A stretch of 64,000 nt of DNA from Pseudomonas sp. DY-1 (GCF_003626975.1 NZ_CP032616.1:2852001-2916000); one strand, 5' to 3'; positions 43,365 through 53,265 are shown, counted from the stretch's first letter. A program made the numbers and translations. Notes: generated by a model from the sequence alone, not told the origin.

Positions 43365-43892
43365 TCAGGTGGTGGAACAACCCACCATGAAAAAGGCGGC
43401 CTTGGCGACAGCTTGCGAGCGGTTGCGCCAGGCATGCCGCGTTGCGTTCTGGATGATCACATCACCAGCACGCAGCAGTTTCTCCTGGCCGTCATCGAGT
43501 TCCAGCCAGAGCTCGCCTTCCAGCAAAATGCCGTAGTCGATCGTGGGGGTCCGGTGCATACCCGGCTGGTCAGGCTCGAAGCATTCGAACAGTCCGGGCA
43601 GAGCATCGATCAGCTCGCCCAGCGCACGGCCAGGATCGATAGGTGTCGCCATAACAGTGTCCGGCGGGAAATTGACCATCAGCAACGACGTAGCGCCTGG
43701 ACCAGGAATGAGCGATCCGTAGAGTAGGGTCGGATCACCGTTCTCCTCACTCCCGGCGCCAGAACACCAAATTTGTGCCACACCGTGACCTGGTAGGTCC
43801 TGGAAATCCTTGTGCCGGGGAGCCGGACCATCAGAAAGGAAGACCGAACGCCCCGATTCATCATGCCCAGTCACAACTCTTCTTACTTGCAT
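43365..43892 (-). CDS. Cupin-domain protein
   Basis: 175 residues from ATG 43892 (a GTG at 43904 is possible). A single cupin barrel in the C-terminal half: HRTPTIDYGILLEGELWLEL followed by AGDVIIQNATRHAWRN. Metal-binding His/Glu are only partly conserved (HRTPTIDYG, then ATRHAW). Such proteins in catabolic operons may be isomerases, dioxygenases or sensors; I cannot choose. Confidence 0.8.
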   Translation of the reverse strand: MQVRRVVTGHDESGRSVFLSDGPAPRHKDFQDLPGHGVAQIWCSGAGSEENGDPTLLYGSLIPGPGATSLLMVNFPPDTVMATPIDPGRALGELIDALPGLFECFEPDQPGMHRTPTIDYGILLEGELWLELDDGQEKLLRAGDVIIQNATRHAWRNRSQAVAKAAFFMVGCSTT

Positions 43893-43958
43893 GCTCGACA
43901 CCACTCAGGTCAGGTAGATCGAAGTGCCGGGCAGAGTAAGCCCCTGCCCGGCGCTTGC

Positions 43959-45071
43959 TCAGGGCGCGATGACGTAGTTGCTGAAACCGCCGTGTCGGTT
44001 CTCAATGCCACTGATCGCCTGGTTGACCTGCTCGAGCGGGAACACTGTGTGCTCGAAGAACGACAAGTTCAGTACGCCTGCCTCGACCATATCGGCCATC
44101 TCCTGACCTTGTCCGGTGGTGAACCATGCCGAACCGCAGACATTGATGTCATTGTCCATGATCCAGTGCAGATCGAGGGGAACATCTCCGGCTACGGCAC
44201 CGATGTTGACCAGATGGCCGGAGCGATGCAGGGCCCGCAGTGCATCAACCAGCGGTTCGTACGTAGCGCCAGGGCCGAGAGCATCGATGACAACATCAAC
44301 GCCTTCCCCGTGAGTGACTTTTTCCGCCCACTGCGCGATGGAGCCGGTGCCCAGGGTGTGGATCTCGATACGGCCGGGTGCAGCCAGATCCTTAACCTTT
44401 TGGAACAACGCCTCGTTGCGTGCTGTACCAAGGATCTTGCGTGCCCCCATGGCCAATGCCAGCGCAACCGCACCCAGCCCCAACGTCCCGCTGATGCCGT
44501 TGATAAGGACAGTGCTCCCCGGGCCAACATTGGCCTTTTTCAGCGCGCGATAAGCCGTGCCAAGGTAGCCCAGCCGAGCTGCAGTCTCGAAGTTCATGCT
44601 GTCCGGGATCTTAACCAGGCTGTACTGGGGAGCTGGCATGTACTCGCACAGCCCGCCGTAGGGATAGTGCTCGAACATTTGGGGGCTGCGGGGTGTGAAG
44701 CCGAAGTAACCATTGAAGGTATAAGCGCTGCATCCGGTGGTGTTGCCAGATCGGCAGGCGCGGCAGGAGCCGCAGTGGCGGGCCGGATTGACGTAAACGC
44801 GGTCACCTGGCTTGAAATCGAAAACCTGCTCACCAACCTGCTCGACTACACCCGCGGGATCAAGCCCGAATATGGCAGGCAGTTTTGGCAGCGGTAGATG
44901 AGGAAACCAGGTAGTCCAGTTGGTCAGGATGTTGTGCAGGTTGGGCACGATTCCACAGGCCTTGACTCGAACCAGGACCTCCGTGGGACGAATGGATGGA
45001 ACCGGAATGTTCTCAAGCTCCATGGGTTTGCCGCATTCATACATACGGGCAGCACGCATCATTTTCGTCAT
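43959..45071 (-). CDS. Zinc-type MDR alcohol dehydrogenase with altered catalytic site
   Basis: 370 residues from ATG 45071 (GGAGA upstream). Cys39 and the structural-zinc quartet Cys100, Cys103, Cys106, Cys114 are present, and INGISGTLGLGAVALALAMG is the NAD(P) loop. The usual Gly-His-Glu that binds catalytic zinc reads Gly69-Leu-Asp-Pro, so catalytic zinc binding is doubtful. It may act as a reductase without catalytic zinc. Second gene of the leftward unit. Confidence 0.85.
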   Translation of the reverse strand: MTKMMRAARMYECGKPMELENIPVPSIRPTEVLVRVKACGIVPNLHNILTNWTTWFPHLPLPKLPAIFGLDPAGVVEQVGEQVFDFKPGDRVYVNPARHCGSCRACRSGNTTGCSAYTFNGYFGFTPRSPQMFEHYPYGGLCEYMPAPQYSLVKIPDSMNFETAARLGYLGTAYRALKKANVGPGSTVLINGISGTLGLGAVALALAMGARKILGTARNEALFQKVKDLAAPGRIEIHTLGTGSIAQWAEKVTHGEGVDVVIDALGPGATYEPLVDALRALHRSGHLVNIGAVAGDVPLDLHWIMDNDINVCGSAWFTTGQGQEMADMVEAGVLNLSFFEHTVFPLEQVNQAISGIENRHGGFSNYVIAP

Positions 45072-45155
45072 GGGTATCTCCAACTTTTGTTCTTGTTGTG
45101 CAGATACGCCCCGGCGGCAAGCCGAGTGCGGTACTTCTAATCGAGTTATGGATGA

Positions 45156-45737
45156 TTAGCGAAGGCCGTCTTCGCCCTTGACGTCAGCTGCAGCCAAGCC
45201 ACCCAGACGCGCATGAATTCGCCCACCGGTAGCCATCGCCAGTCCGAATGCAATCTCGTTGCGACGGGGACCATCCCAGAGAGTCATTTCAGCGACGCCG
45301 AAGTGGCTGCGGACGTAGGCCGCCTGGATATGCCCAAGGGGTAGCACCAGACGGCAACCAGGACCACCGATGGTCTTCGCTGAGGGCACGATTGCTTTGG
45401 GGTCGCCCAGAGCCTCGCGCATCGCCCAGCCACCTGCCTCGTGCCAGACGGCACCGTGCTCAAGCTCGCCATCCTCACCCACGATTGCGGCCTTGCCATA
45501 TGCCTGAACCTTTTCCCTGCCGCCGAGTGCCTCGATCAGGCGGCCCGACAGGTCGCGGCCAAGCGTGCGTAGCTCCTGCATAAACGGCAGCAGGTCTTCG
45601 ACATAACGGCCCGCATAGGGGTTTTCGACTACAGCCACTGCGACAGCAATTCGCAGTGGCTGCGCAGCGATTGGGCCTCCTTCATGGAGGATCTCCTCCA
45701 CGTCCAATTTGTACTTGCGAACTTTCACCAAAGACAT
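45156..45737 (-). CDS. AA_synth family protein (DUF1185)
   Basis: 193 residues from ATG 45737 with CAGGAG upstream. It matches the family pattern (VAVVENPYAGRYVEDLLPFM, KAAIVGEDGELEHGAVWHEA, SAKTIGGPGCRLVLPLGHIQ). Despite the name 'amino acid synthesis', the family has no proven reaction and often occurs in catabolic operons. First gene of the leftward unit, divergent from the FAH gene across a palindromic operator. Confidence 0.82.
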   Translation of the reverse strand: MSLVKVRKYKLDVEEILHEGGPIAAQPLRIAVAVAVVENPYAGRYVEDLLPFMQELRTLGRDLSGRLIEALGGREKVQAYGKAAIVGEDGELEHGAVWHEAGGWAMREALGDPKAIVPSAKTIGGPGCRLVLPLGHIQAAYVRSHFGVAEMTLWDGPRRNEIAFGLAMATGGRIHARLGGLAAADVKGEDGLR

Positions 45738-45810
45738 TCTCGTTCTCCTGCTGGTACTGCCGAGAAAGATTTTCACGACGGGGCTATCGCATTATGCATC
45801 TTGCGGTTTA

Positions 45811-45841
45811 TTGTGCAAGGAATTATGTTTTGTGCACAAAA
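45811..45841. promoter_or_regulatory. Proposed GntR operator in the AA_synth/FAH divergent promoter
   Basis: Perfect 14-bp palindrome TTTTGTGCACAAAA at 45828-45841, plus a half site TTGTGCA at 45811-45817. It lies 21 bp from the FAH ATG, where binding would block the promoter or ribosome start region. Confidence 0.65.
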
Positions 45842-45861
45842 AACACCCCGGAGGGTACCTA

Positions 45862-46713
45862 ATGAAACTCATCTCATACCAGTTCAACGGCCAAGCCAGC
45901 TTCGGTGCCGTCGTTGGGGATCGCGTTGTGAACCTCTCCAAGCATTTGCCTGGCGTACCGGACCTGGCCAGCTTGATTTCCAACCCTGATAAGCTCTCCC
46001 AGGCCAAGCTGCTGGCCGCCAATGCAACCAGCGATCACGCGTTGGATGAGGTACGCCTCGACCCAGTGATTCCCGCGCCCGGAAAGGTTATCTGCGTAGG
46101 TATCAACTACGTGGCTCACGCCGAGGAGGCAGGTCGCAAGGTCGGCAAGCACCCTGTCATTTTCCAGCGTTTCGCTGAAACGCTGCTGGCCCATGGTGCC
46201 CCGTTGGTTCGTCCGACAGTCTCGGAGGAGTTCGACTTCGAAGCCGAACTGGCAGTAGTCATCGGAAAAGGCGGGTCGCACATCGCGCCCGAGAATGCGA
46301 TGGACCACGTCGCCGGCTACACCTGCTTTAACGATGCCAGTGTCCGTGATTGGCAGTTCCACACCCACCAGTACGGCATGGGCAAGACGTTCCGCAGCAC
46401 TGGCTCGCTGGGACCGTGGCTGGTGACGGCAGATGAAATCGTCGACTATCGCCAGCTCCAAGTCCGAGGGATCCTCAACGGCGAGCAGATGCAAGAGGGC
46501 AGTCTGTCCGAGCTGGCATTCGATATCCCCCACCTGATCTCGTACGTCTCGCAAGCACTGGACTGGAACCCCGGCGACATTCTCGCCACCGGTACCCCAA
46601 GCGGAATCGGCTTCAAACGTACGCCGCCGATCTTCCTCAAACCGGGCGATGTATTCGAGGTGGTCATTTCCCAGATCGGAACGCTCTCGAACCCCGTCAT
46701 CGACGAAGTCTGA
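45862..46713 (+). CDS. Fumarylacetoacetate hydrolase (FAH) family protein
   Basis: 283 residues from ATG 45862 with GGAGG upstream. Metal-binding acids in EEFDFEAELAVVIGKGGSHI, and the C-terminal GDILATGTPSGIGF. FAH-family enzymes split or isomerise beta-dicarbonyl ring-cleavage products, or hydrate/decarboxylate 2-oxo-hex-enoates. First gene of the rightward operon with VOC, ALDH and MhpA-like genes, so it probably acts after ring cleavage. Confidence 0.92.
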   Translation: MKLISYQFNGQASFGAVVGDRVVNLSKHLPGVPDLASLISNPDKLSQAKLLAANATSDHALDEVRLDPVIPAPGKVICVGINYVAHAEEAGRKVGKHPVIFQRFAETLLAHGAPLVRPTVSEEFDFEAELAVVIGKGGSHIAPENAMDHVAGYTCFNDASVRDWQFHTHQYGMGKTFRSTGSLGPWLVTADEIVDYRQLQVRGILNGEQMQEGSLSELAFDIPHLISYVSQALDWNPGDILATGTPSGIGFKRTPPIFLKPGDVFEVVISQIGTLSNPVIDEV

Positions 46714-46750
46714 TCTTCCATCCCACAATCACAAGAACAGGACATAGCAC

Positions 46751-47308
46751 ATGGCCACTCTTCCGCGGATCAACTTCACCCACACCGGAACCTTCTGTGC
46801 CGACCTGGACAACATGGTCGAGTTCTACTGCCAAAAGCTCGGGTTCATCGTCAGTGACAAGGGCGTAGCCTCCACCGGCCACCGGCTCTTCTTCATGACC
46901 CAAAACCCCGAAATCCATCACCAGCTGGTGCTGTTCGATGGCAAGCCTGTCGACCTGCCGTTCAACCCTATCAACCAGCTGTCATTCCTGCTCGACTCGC
47001 TGGATGACCTCAAGAGCTACTACGCCTTTGCCAAGGCCAATGGCATCCAGAACATCGACCAGGTAGACCATGGCAATGCCTGGTCCATGTACTTCAAGGA
47101 CCCCGAGGGCAACCCGATCGAGATGTACGTGGACTCGCCGTTCTACACCAACCAGCCGTGCCGCGAGCCGCTGGACTTGGACCAGAGCAGCGAAGAAATC
47201 CTCGCTCGCACCGAGGCGATGTGCCACAGCCGGCCGGGCTTCCAAACCCGCGAAGAGTGGATCGAGTCCACGCGTCAGCGTATCGCCGAACAGCGCGTTC
47301 GCTGGTAA
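46751..47308 (+). CDS. VOC-family protein (possible extradiol dioxygenase)
   Basis: 185 residues. The VOC fold is shown by NFTHTGTFCADLDNMVEFYC at the start, the His-His in EIHHQLVLF and the C-terminal DPEGNPIEMYVDSP. His, His and Glu in these places are the metal ligands of glyoxalase/extradiol enzymes. One vicinal-oxygen module plus a ~45-residue tail; small type I extradiol enzymes are similar. It sits between FAH and ALDH genes, 37 bp after FAH, so ring cleavage of the MhpA-like product is plausible but unproven. Confidence 0.8.
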   Translation: MATLPRINFTHTGTFCADLDNMVEFYCQKLGFIVSDKGVASTGHRLFFMTQNPEIHHQLVLFDGKPVDLPFNPINQLSFLLDSLDDLKSYYAFAKANGIQNIDQVDHGNAWSMYFKDPEGNPIEMYVDSPFYTNQPCREPLDLDQSSEEILARTEAMCHSRPGFQTREEWIESTRQRIAEQRVRW

Positions 47309-47361
47309 CCCATCCAGCGCGGTCCTCACGGGCCGCGCCTTCTGCGGGTAGAGCTTTGGCT

Positions 47362-48792
47362 ATGCACAAGAACTTTATCGACGGAGTCTGGTGCGAGGGG
47401 CCTGGCGTTCGCGAGAACCTGAACCCTTCGGACCTCTCCAACCTGGTCGGACTTTACGCACAGGCGGATTCGCAGCAGACACAGCAGGCCATTCAAGCTG
47501 CTGCGTATGTTCAACCGCTCTGGGCGGCATACGGTCCGCAACGACGCGCCGAAGCGCTTGATCAGATAGGCACGGAAATTCTGGCCCGCCGCGAGGAGCT
47601 GGGGCGATTACTGGCAAGTGAAGAAGGAAAGGTGCTGCCCGAGGCAGTCGCGGAAGTCAGCCGCGCAGGCCATATTTTCAAGTTCTTCGCTGGCGAAGCG
47701 CTGAGAATGACAGGCGAACACCTGGACTCGGTCCGGCCCGGCATTGAAGTCGACATCCTACGCCAGCCAGTTGGCGTGGTAGGCATCATCACACCTTGGA
47801 ACTTCCCCATCGCGATCCCGGCCTGGAAGATTGCCCCTGCCCTGGCCTACGGAAACAGCGTGGTGTTCAAGCCGGCGGACTTGGTTCCGGGCAGCGCTTG
47901 GGCACTTGCCGAGATCATCAGTCGTGCAGGCCTGCCGGCCGGTACCTTCAATTTAGTGATGGGGCGCGGCAGCGTGGTGGGTCAGGTGTTAGCCGAATCA
48001 GCGAATGTTTCGGCAATCACCTTCACCGGATCGACCTCGACAGGGCGCCATCTGATGCAGGTTGCAGGGGCGCGCCTGGCGAGACTGCAATTGGAAATGG
48101 GCGGCAAGAACCCTCTGGTGGTGCTGGACGACGCCGACCTCGAGCATGCTGTTGAGTGTGCTGTGCAAGGCGCCTACTTCTCCACCGGACAACGCTGCAC
48201 AGCTTCGTCTCGTATCATCGTCGAGAAAGGTATCCATCAGCGCTTCATTGAGGCTGTTGCGTCCCGCCTGAGTGAAATCCGGGTTGGCCATGCGCTTCAC
48301 GAAGGTACTCACATCGGTCCTGTCGCAGAGGAAGCTCAACTCCGCCAGAACCTTGAATATGTGGATATCGGTCAGGCCGAAGGTGCCCGTCTCGCCTATG
48401 GCGGCCAACCTCTAAGCCGGACGAGCGAAGGCTACTACATGAGCCCAGCTCTCTTCGTCGATGCCGCCCCCGATATGCGTATCGCGCAGGAGGAAATCTT
48501 CGGTCCGGTCGCCTGCGTCATTCCTGCGGATGACTACGAGCACGCCCTGGAAATCGCCAACGGCACCCCGTTCGGGTTGTCGGCTGGAATCTGCACCGGT
48601 TCGCTGAAACACGCCACTCATTTCAAACGGCATGTGAAGAGCGGCATGGTGATGGTCAACACACCCACCGCCGGCGTTGACTATCACGTGCCCTTCGGTG
48701 GAACCAAGGCTTCCAGCTACGGCCCGCGAGAGCAGGGTCATCAGGCTATCGAATTCTTCACGACATTGAAGACCGCATACACCTTGGCCTGA
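47362..48792 (+). CDS. NAD(P)+-dependent aldehyde dehydrogenase
   Basis: 476 residues from ATG 47362. Standard ALDH motifs: GIITPWNFPIAIPAWKIAPA, the catalytic Glu in LEMGGKNP and catalytic Cys in GQRCTASSR. The length fits 2-oxoglutarate-semialdehyde or benzaldehyde-type dehydrogenases. In this operon it may oxidise an aldehyde released on ring or side-chain cleavage. Confidence 0.92.
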   Translation: MHKNFIDGVWCEGPGVRENLNPSDLSNLVGLYAQADSQQTQQAIQAAAYVQPLWAAYGPQRRAEALDQIGTEILARREELGRLLASEEGKVLPEAVAEVSRAGHIFKFFAGEALRMTGEHLDSVRPGIEVDILRQPVGVVGIITPWNFPIAIPAWKIAPALAYGNSVVFKPADLVPGSAWALAEIISRAGLPAGTFNLVMGRGSVVGQVLAESANVSAITFTGSTSTGRHLMQVAGARLARLQLEMGGKNPLVVLDDADLEHAVECAVQGAYFSTGQRCTASSRIIVEKGIHQRFIEAVASRLSEIRVGHALHEGTHIGPVAEEAQLRQNLEYVDIGQAEGARLAYGGQPLSRTSEGYYMSPALFVDAAPDMRIAQEEIFGPVACVIPADDYEHALEIANGTPFGLSAGICTGSLKHATHFKRHVKSGMVMVNTPTAGVDYHVPFGGTKASSYGPREQGHQAIEFFTTLKTAYTLA

Positions 48793-48836
48793 TCACAACC
48801 TGCGGCCGTTAAGACAACAACAAGATGGAGACCACA

Positions 48837-50399
48837 ATGGATTTCGATCTGATCATCGTGGGCATGGGCCCCGTCGGCGCAACTGCTGCCAACCTCGCCG
48901 GCCAGCGGGGCTTGAAAACCCTCGTGCTGGACAAAAGCGACACCATTTACCAAAACCCCAGGGCGATGGGCCTCGACCAAGAGGTCATGCGGACCTTCGA
49001 CAACATTGGCCTGGCCGATGCCATCGAATCCCACGTCATGCCCTACCGCGCCTCGCATTACGTCAACGGCCAAGGCCAATTGATCAAGCGCATCGAAGCC
49101 GCCAAGGCTCCATACACTCTGGGCTGGGCTCCGAACTACGTCTTCTCTCAGCCGCCGCTCGAACGTGCGTTGCGCGAGAACATCCAGTTCTTCAGCAACG
49201 TGGATGTCTGGCTGGGGAATGAAGTGCAGGAGGTTTCGGAAGAGAACGGCGTTTGCAGGGTTCGGATCGTCCGTAAGGATGGCTCCACCCAGGACCTCAC
49301 TAGCGCCTATGTGCTGGCCTGTGACGGCGGCACCAGTCCGGTTCGAACTCGCCTGCAGCTTCAGATGGAAGATCTGGAGTTCGATGAACCCTGGCTGGTA
49401 GTGGACGTGCTACTCAAAGACGGTGCCGGAGCCGGCCTTCCCGAAACCAACGTTCAGTACTGCGATACCGAGCGTCCCTGCACCTTCGTTGTGGGACCAG
49501 GGCGACATCGCCGCTGGGAGTTCATGATCAATCCTGGTGAATTGCCCTCCGACATCGTTCGCACCGACTCCATACAGCAGCTCATCTCGCGCTGGCTACC
49601 AGCTGGGGAGTACGACATCTGGCGCGCCTCGACCTACCGATTCCACGCGTTGATTCTCGAGCGCTGGCGCGTTGGCAATCTGCTGTTCGTGGGCGACGCT
49701 GCCCACATGACACCGCCCTTCCTGGCTCAAGGCATGTGTCAGGGCATTCGCGATGCAATGAACCTGATCTGGAAGCTCGCCCTGGTTCGCCGCGGCCAGG
49801 CGTCGCCTAGGTTGCTCGACTCGTACCAGGAAGAGCGCATTCCGCATGTACGGCGCACCACCGAGGTCGCCAAGGAGTTCGGCCAGACCATTTGTGAACG
49901 TAATCCACAGAGGGCCCTCGTACGCGATGAACGCCTCCTGGCGGAGATGCGCGCGAATCCTGGTGGCACCATTCGTCAGGCCTTGATTCCAGGTCTAACT
50001 GGCGGATTCATCGATCACCAGGCCCCCGCTGGCGAGCTCTTCCCGCAACCCCGAGTCATCAATTGCTTCGGTGAGGAGAACCTCCTGGATCGCTTCACAG
50101 GGCAACAATTCCGCCTGGTCGTTGCCGAGTCGTTCGAGCAGACGGAAGAACTGATCTCGCTCACTGAGCAGAACCTGAAGAAGCGGGGTCTTTCCATGGC
50201 GCTGGTTCGCCTCACCAGCGACGATCCGCAGGAAGTGAACCAGTATCGTGAACTCGACGATGTCCTGGGTAACTGGATGACGCAGAAAAACTGCAAGGTT
50301 CTGTTGGTTCGCCCTGACCACTATGTGTTCGGAGGCGCCCAATCCCTGGAAGAGGCAATCGCAATGCTGGATCGTTGCCTGAGCAGGCTGGAAGGTTGA
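48837..50399 (+). CDS. MhpA-like FAD-dependent aromatic hydroxylase
   Basis: 520 residues from ATG 48837 (GGAG upstream; a start 12 bp earlier lacks one). Group A flavoprotein monooxygenase: GMGPVGATAANLAGQRG for ADP binding, ACDGGTSPVR (DG motif) and LLFVGDAAHMTPPFLAQGMC (GD motif). Closest in plan to 3-(3-hydroxyphenyl)propionate hydroxylase, with a C-terminal thioredoxin-like domain. It would add an ortho hydroxyl before ring cleavage. Last gene of the rightward operon; a terminator follows. Confidence 0.9.
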   Translation: MDFDLIIVGMGPVGATAANLAGQRGLKTLVLDKSDTIYQNPRAMGLDQEVMRTFDNIGLADAIESHVMPYRASHYVNGQGQLIKRIEAAKAPYTLGWAPNYVFSQPPLERALRENIQFFSNVDVWLGNEVQEVSEENGVCRVRIVRKDGSTQDLTSAYVLACDGGTSPVRTRLQLQMEDLEFDEPWLVVDVLLKDGAGAGLPETNVQYCDTERPCTFVVGPGRHRRWEFMINPGELPSDIVRTDSIQQLISRWLPAGEYDIWRASTYRFHALILERWRVGNLLFVGDAAHMTPPFLAQGMCQGIRDAMNLIWKLALVRRGQASPRLLDSYQEERIPHVRRTTEVAKEFGQTICERNPQRALVRDERLLAEMRANPGGTIRQALIPGLTGGFIDHQAPAGELFPQPRVINCFGEENLLDRFTGQQFRLVVAESFEQTEELISLTEQNLKKRGLSMALVRLTSDDPQEVNQYRELDDVLGNWMTQKNCKVLLVRPDHYVFGGAQSLEEAIAMLDRCLSRLEG

Positions 50400-50404
50400 G
50401 CGTT

Positions 50405-50440
50405 GCGCAGCCCCAATGTGGTTTCGGGGCTGCGCGTTTT
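50405..50440 (+). terminator. Rho-independent terminator after the MhpA-like gene
   Basis: 10-bp stem GCGCAGCCCC/GGGGCTGCGC with an 11-base loop, then GTTTTATT. Confidence 0.9.
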
Positions 50441-50556
50441 ATTCAAGGGTTGCTCGCCACAGCAATCCTGACGCGCTCACTCACAAGGAGAGCGCGTTCA
50501 CTCCTAAGTGTTTCATTCCGTAGAAGTCCTATGCACCCTACCCGGGTGCATAGGCG

Positions 50557-51243
50557 TCATTGCATGGTTGAATGCTGGTCAAGCAGTACGTCAGATACGC
50601 GTGCAAGCGTATGGCTGATGTGAGCCTGAAGCATTGAAACAGCTTTTGCCGAGTCCCGAGCCAGCACGGCTTCCATCAGGCGTTTGTGCTCGTCCCCTTT
50701 TCTCCGCTCCACCTTTCGACGAAGGGCGCAGAAGCGGCGATAACGCTCCGCTCGATCGAACAACGAGTCAATAATTCCCAGCATTAGGGGCGACGGGCAC
50801 GCCGACATCAGTGCAAAGTGGAACGCCTTGTGGCGGGCCGACCAATCGTCGTCCAGCGCAACACCAATATTGCCAAGCTTCTTCTCGACCACCCCTAGGC
50901 GGTGGAAGGCGCCCAATACATCGGCCTCCCACGCATCATCACCGCAACGGATCGAGTCTGAGAGGGCCTCTCCCTCCAGCAGGCAGCGCAGTCGAGTAAT
51001 CTGATCGAAATCGTCGACCGACAAGCCCGCCACGCGAAAGCCTTTGTTCTCGCTGGCATCCACAATTCCCTCTTGTGCCAAGCGATTGAGCGCCTCGCGA
51101 ATGGGGGAGCTGCTGAGGCCATAGGCTTGGGAAAGTTCAGCAACCTTGAGTTTTTCACCAGGCGCAAGCTCGCAGCAGATGATTGAACGCTTCATCTGCT
51201 GCAGCGCCACCTCGATCAGGGGGCTACTTTGTGTGGTTTGCAT
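50557..51243 (-). CDS. GntR-family transcriptional regulator, FadR/FCD type
   Basis: 228 residues from ATG 51243. Winged helix at ~20-75 (LKVAELSQAYGLSSSPIREA, LNRLAQEGIV) and an all-helical FCD ligand domain with Asp/His positions (FHFALMSACP). FCD regulators sense small acids and usually repress catabolic operons. TTGTGCA palindromes in its own promoter and in two divergent promoters of the island are the likely targets. It faces the MhpA-like gene, with a 157-bp gap between them. Confidence 0.9.
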   Translation of the reverse strand: MQTTQSSPLIEVALQQMKRSIICCELAPGEKLKVAELSQAYGLSSSPIREALNRLAQEGIVDASENKGFRVAGLSVDDFDQITRLRCLLEGEALSDSIRCGDDAWEADVLGAFHRLGVVEKKLGNIGVALDDDWSARHKAFHFALMSACPSPLMLGIIDSLFDRAERYRRFCALRRKVERRKGDEHKRLMEAVLARDSAKAVSMLQAHISHTLARVSDVLLDQHSTMQ

Positions 51244-51285
51244 AGGATGACAAGTCCATAAAAGGTTGCACGACAAGCAATTTTA

Positions 51286-51307
51286 TGCACAAAGATAGAA
51301 TTGTGCA
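51286..51307. promoter_or_regulatory. Proposed GntR operator in the gntR promoter
   Basis: Inverted repeat TGCACAA-N8-TTGTGCA, 43 bp upstream of the regulator's ATG. Same half-sites as at 45811-45841 and 53368-53418, spaced wider. Confidence 0.55.
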
Positions 51308-51324
51308 ATTTCAAGCAGGGCGTT

Positions 51325-53265
51325 TTACAAAAGCGTGAAGTGCTTCAGAACCACCCTCAGTTGCTCCGCCAGCTGGGCAAGCTCCCGCGAAGCCCGCAGG
51401 AGTTGGTCTCCTCGCTCCTTGCCTTGCTCGGCAGCCTCGCGAACACGGACCATGCTCTGGCTGACATCACCAGACATACGGCTTTGAATTTCCGTCTCGG
51501 CAGCGACTTGCAGGTTCATGGCATGGATGTTCGCGACGTCTTCACTGACTCGCGCAAGTGCCGCGCTTGCTTTGGATGAATGTTCTCGGGCACAGGCCGA
51601 ATCTTGCCGCGCACGAGCTACTCTTTGTAGTCCCTCCTTGCTCTCTCGCTGCAGCGCTTCAATCATGCCGGCAATCTCGCCTGCCGAATCCTGGGTCCGA
51701 TTAGCAAGGTTCCGTACCTCGTCCGCTACTACCGAGAAGCCTCGCCCCATCTCTCCCGCCCTTGCAGCTTCGATTGCTGCGTTCAGCGCAAGCAGGTTCG
51801 TCTGCTCAGCCAGCCCCCGAATCACCTCCAGTACACGACCTATGCGTTCGCTTTGCGCATCCAACACGGCCATGCCCTGGCTAACTTCCTGAATCTGCTC
51901 ATCTAGGAGATCGACCTGCCGCAATACGGCTGCCGCACTCTCACTGCCCTCGACTGCCTCCCGGCGGGCCGAACTGGCCGATCCCGAGGCTTGCTCTGTC
52001 CGGACTGCAACCTCTCCCAGGGATTCGCTCATCCTGAGCATTGCCTCCAGCACGCGGTCGGTCTCATGTGATTGCGCCACCGCGCCCGACGCCAAGTCCT
52101 CGGTCACTAGCGCCAAAGAGCCCGCCGCCCCCTCCAGTTGCACGCTACCCAGTTCGATTCGGCTAACAATGGTGTGCAGGCTATCTTTCATCCGACCCAT
52201 CGCCTCCAGAACTCGTCCCAACTCGTCGGTACGCCCCACATGGACCGGTCGATTTAACTGTCCGCCAGCAATCTGGTTCACAACTTCGGCGGTATAGCGA
52301 AGGGGGTGGATGATCTGCCGCCTGATCAGCAGTGCCGCCCCCGCCCCCAGCATCAGGGTCAAAGCGGCCATCGCCACGAGCCAGATGTAGACGTCTCGAT
52401 TGAGTACTCTCTGGCGGTCATTCACGGATTGCCGGGCACGAGTGGCCATATCCATCATCTCCCCCGCGATCCGATCCATTTCCAGCTCGGCCTCGTGGCT
52501 TATCAGCGTGCTGGACCGATACTCTTCGAAGGCCGAACGATAGGTTTCAAGTGAGCGCGAGGCACTCTCAAGCACCTCGCGCTGTCGATCCGCGGCACCT
52601 GCCGCAAGAGCCTGGGTGGATGAACGCAGATCGCTCATGAGCAAAACCCATTGGTCATAGCGACCTTGGTCTGAGTTGCGGTCATATTCCCATTCGGCGT
52701 TGCGCAACACCATCAGCTTGCGCATCAGCGACGTCGCTCCGTCCAGCAACATCAATGAAGCGCGTCCTTCTGGACCGTCAACCATGGCCGACTCGATCAG
52801 ATCCTGCTCGACGCCCTCAAATCCAATTCGCGCCGCATCTGCCTCACGAGCCATCACCGCTTTCGTTCGAGCGACCTGGTCATGGGCATCTACCAGACGC
52901 TCGAACTGACTGAGATACCGCTCGCAAGACTGGATCAGGGGTTCCATTACCCCGCCCAATGCAGTGAGTTGCGCCGGAATTCCGCTGACGATTCGATGCA
53001 CCTCCTCGCGAGCCGTCGCCACACCATTCAGCCTGTAGCTTTTTTCCAAGCTGCGCGCACCGAGAATTCCGGCATGAACGTCGGCGATGACCTGCAGGTG
53101 TGATTCGCCCTTGAACACCGCTTGCAGGCTGGCCACAGCCACCACAGCCAGAAAGGCAGAGAGCCCACCAAGCAGGCTAAAGCCCATGGCCAGCAGTCTC
53201 CCGATGGAAAGGCGCGCCAGCGCCTCGGACACGAATTTCATCTTGTTGTTGTTCCCGTAATCCAT
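51325..53265 (-). CDS. Methyl-accepting chemotaxis protein with long helical sensor (HBM-like)
   Basis: 646 residues from ATG 53265 with GGGGAAG upstream. TM1 ~20-45, a ~250-residue all-helical periplasmic domain of the helical-bimodular or extended four-helix type, TM2 ([20 protein letters not shown]), HAMP, then the signalling tip [23 protein letters not shown]-type receptors sense organic acids; placement in this island and a GntR operator in its promoter suggest taxis to the island's substrate or an intermediate. Confidence 0.88.
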   Translation of the reverse strand: MDYGNNNKMKFVSEALARLSIGRLLAMGFSLLGGLSAFLAVVAVASLQAVFKGESHLQVIADVHAGILGARSLEKSYRLNGVATAREEVHRIVSGIPAQLTALGGVMEPLIQSCERYLSQFERLVDAHDQVARTKAVMAREADAARIGFEGVEQDLIESAMVDGPEGRASLMLLDGATSLMRKLMVLRNAEWEYDRNSDQGRYDQWVLLMSDLRSSTQALAAGAADRQREVLESASRSLETYRSAFEEYRSSTLISHEAELEMDRIAGEMMDMATRARQSVNDRQRVLNRDVYIWLVAMAALTLMLGAGAALLIRRQIIHPLRYTAEVVNQIAGGQLNRPVHVGRTDELGRVLEAMGRMKDSLHTIVSRIELGSVQLEGAAGSLALVTEDLASGAVAQSHETDRVLEAMLRMSESLGEVAVRTEQASGSASSARREAVEGSESAAAVLRQVDLLDEQIQEVSQGMAVLDAQSERIGRVLEVIRGLAEQTNLLALNAAIEAARAGEMGRGFSVVADEVRNLANRTQDSAGEIAGMIEALQRESKEGLQRVARARQDSACAREHSSKASAALARVSEDVANIHAMNLQVAAETEIQSRMSGDVSQSMVRVREAAEQGKERGDQLLRASRELAQLAEQLRVVLKHFTLL

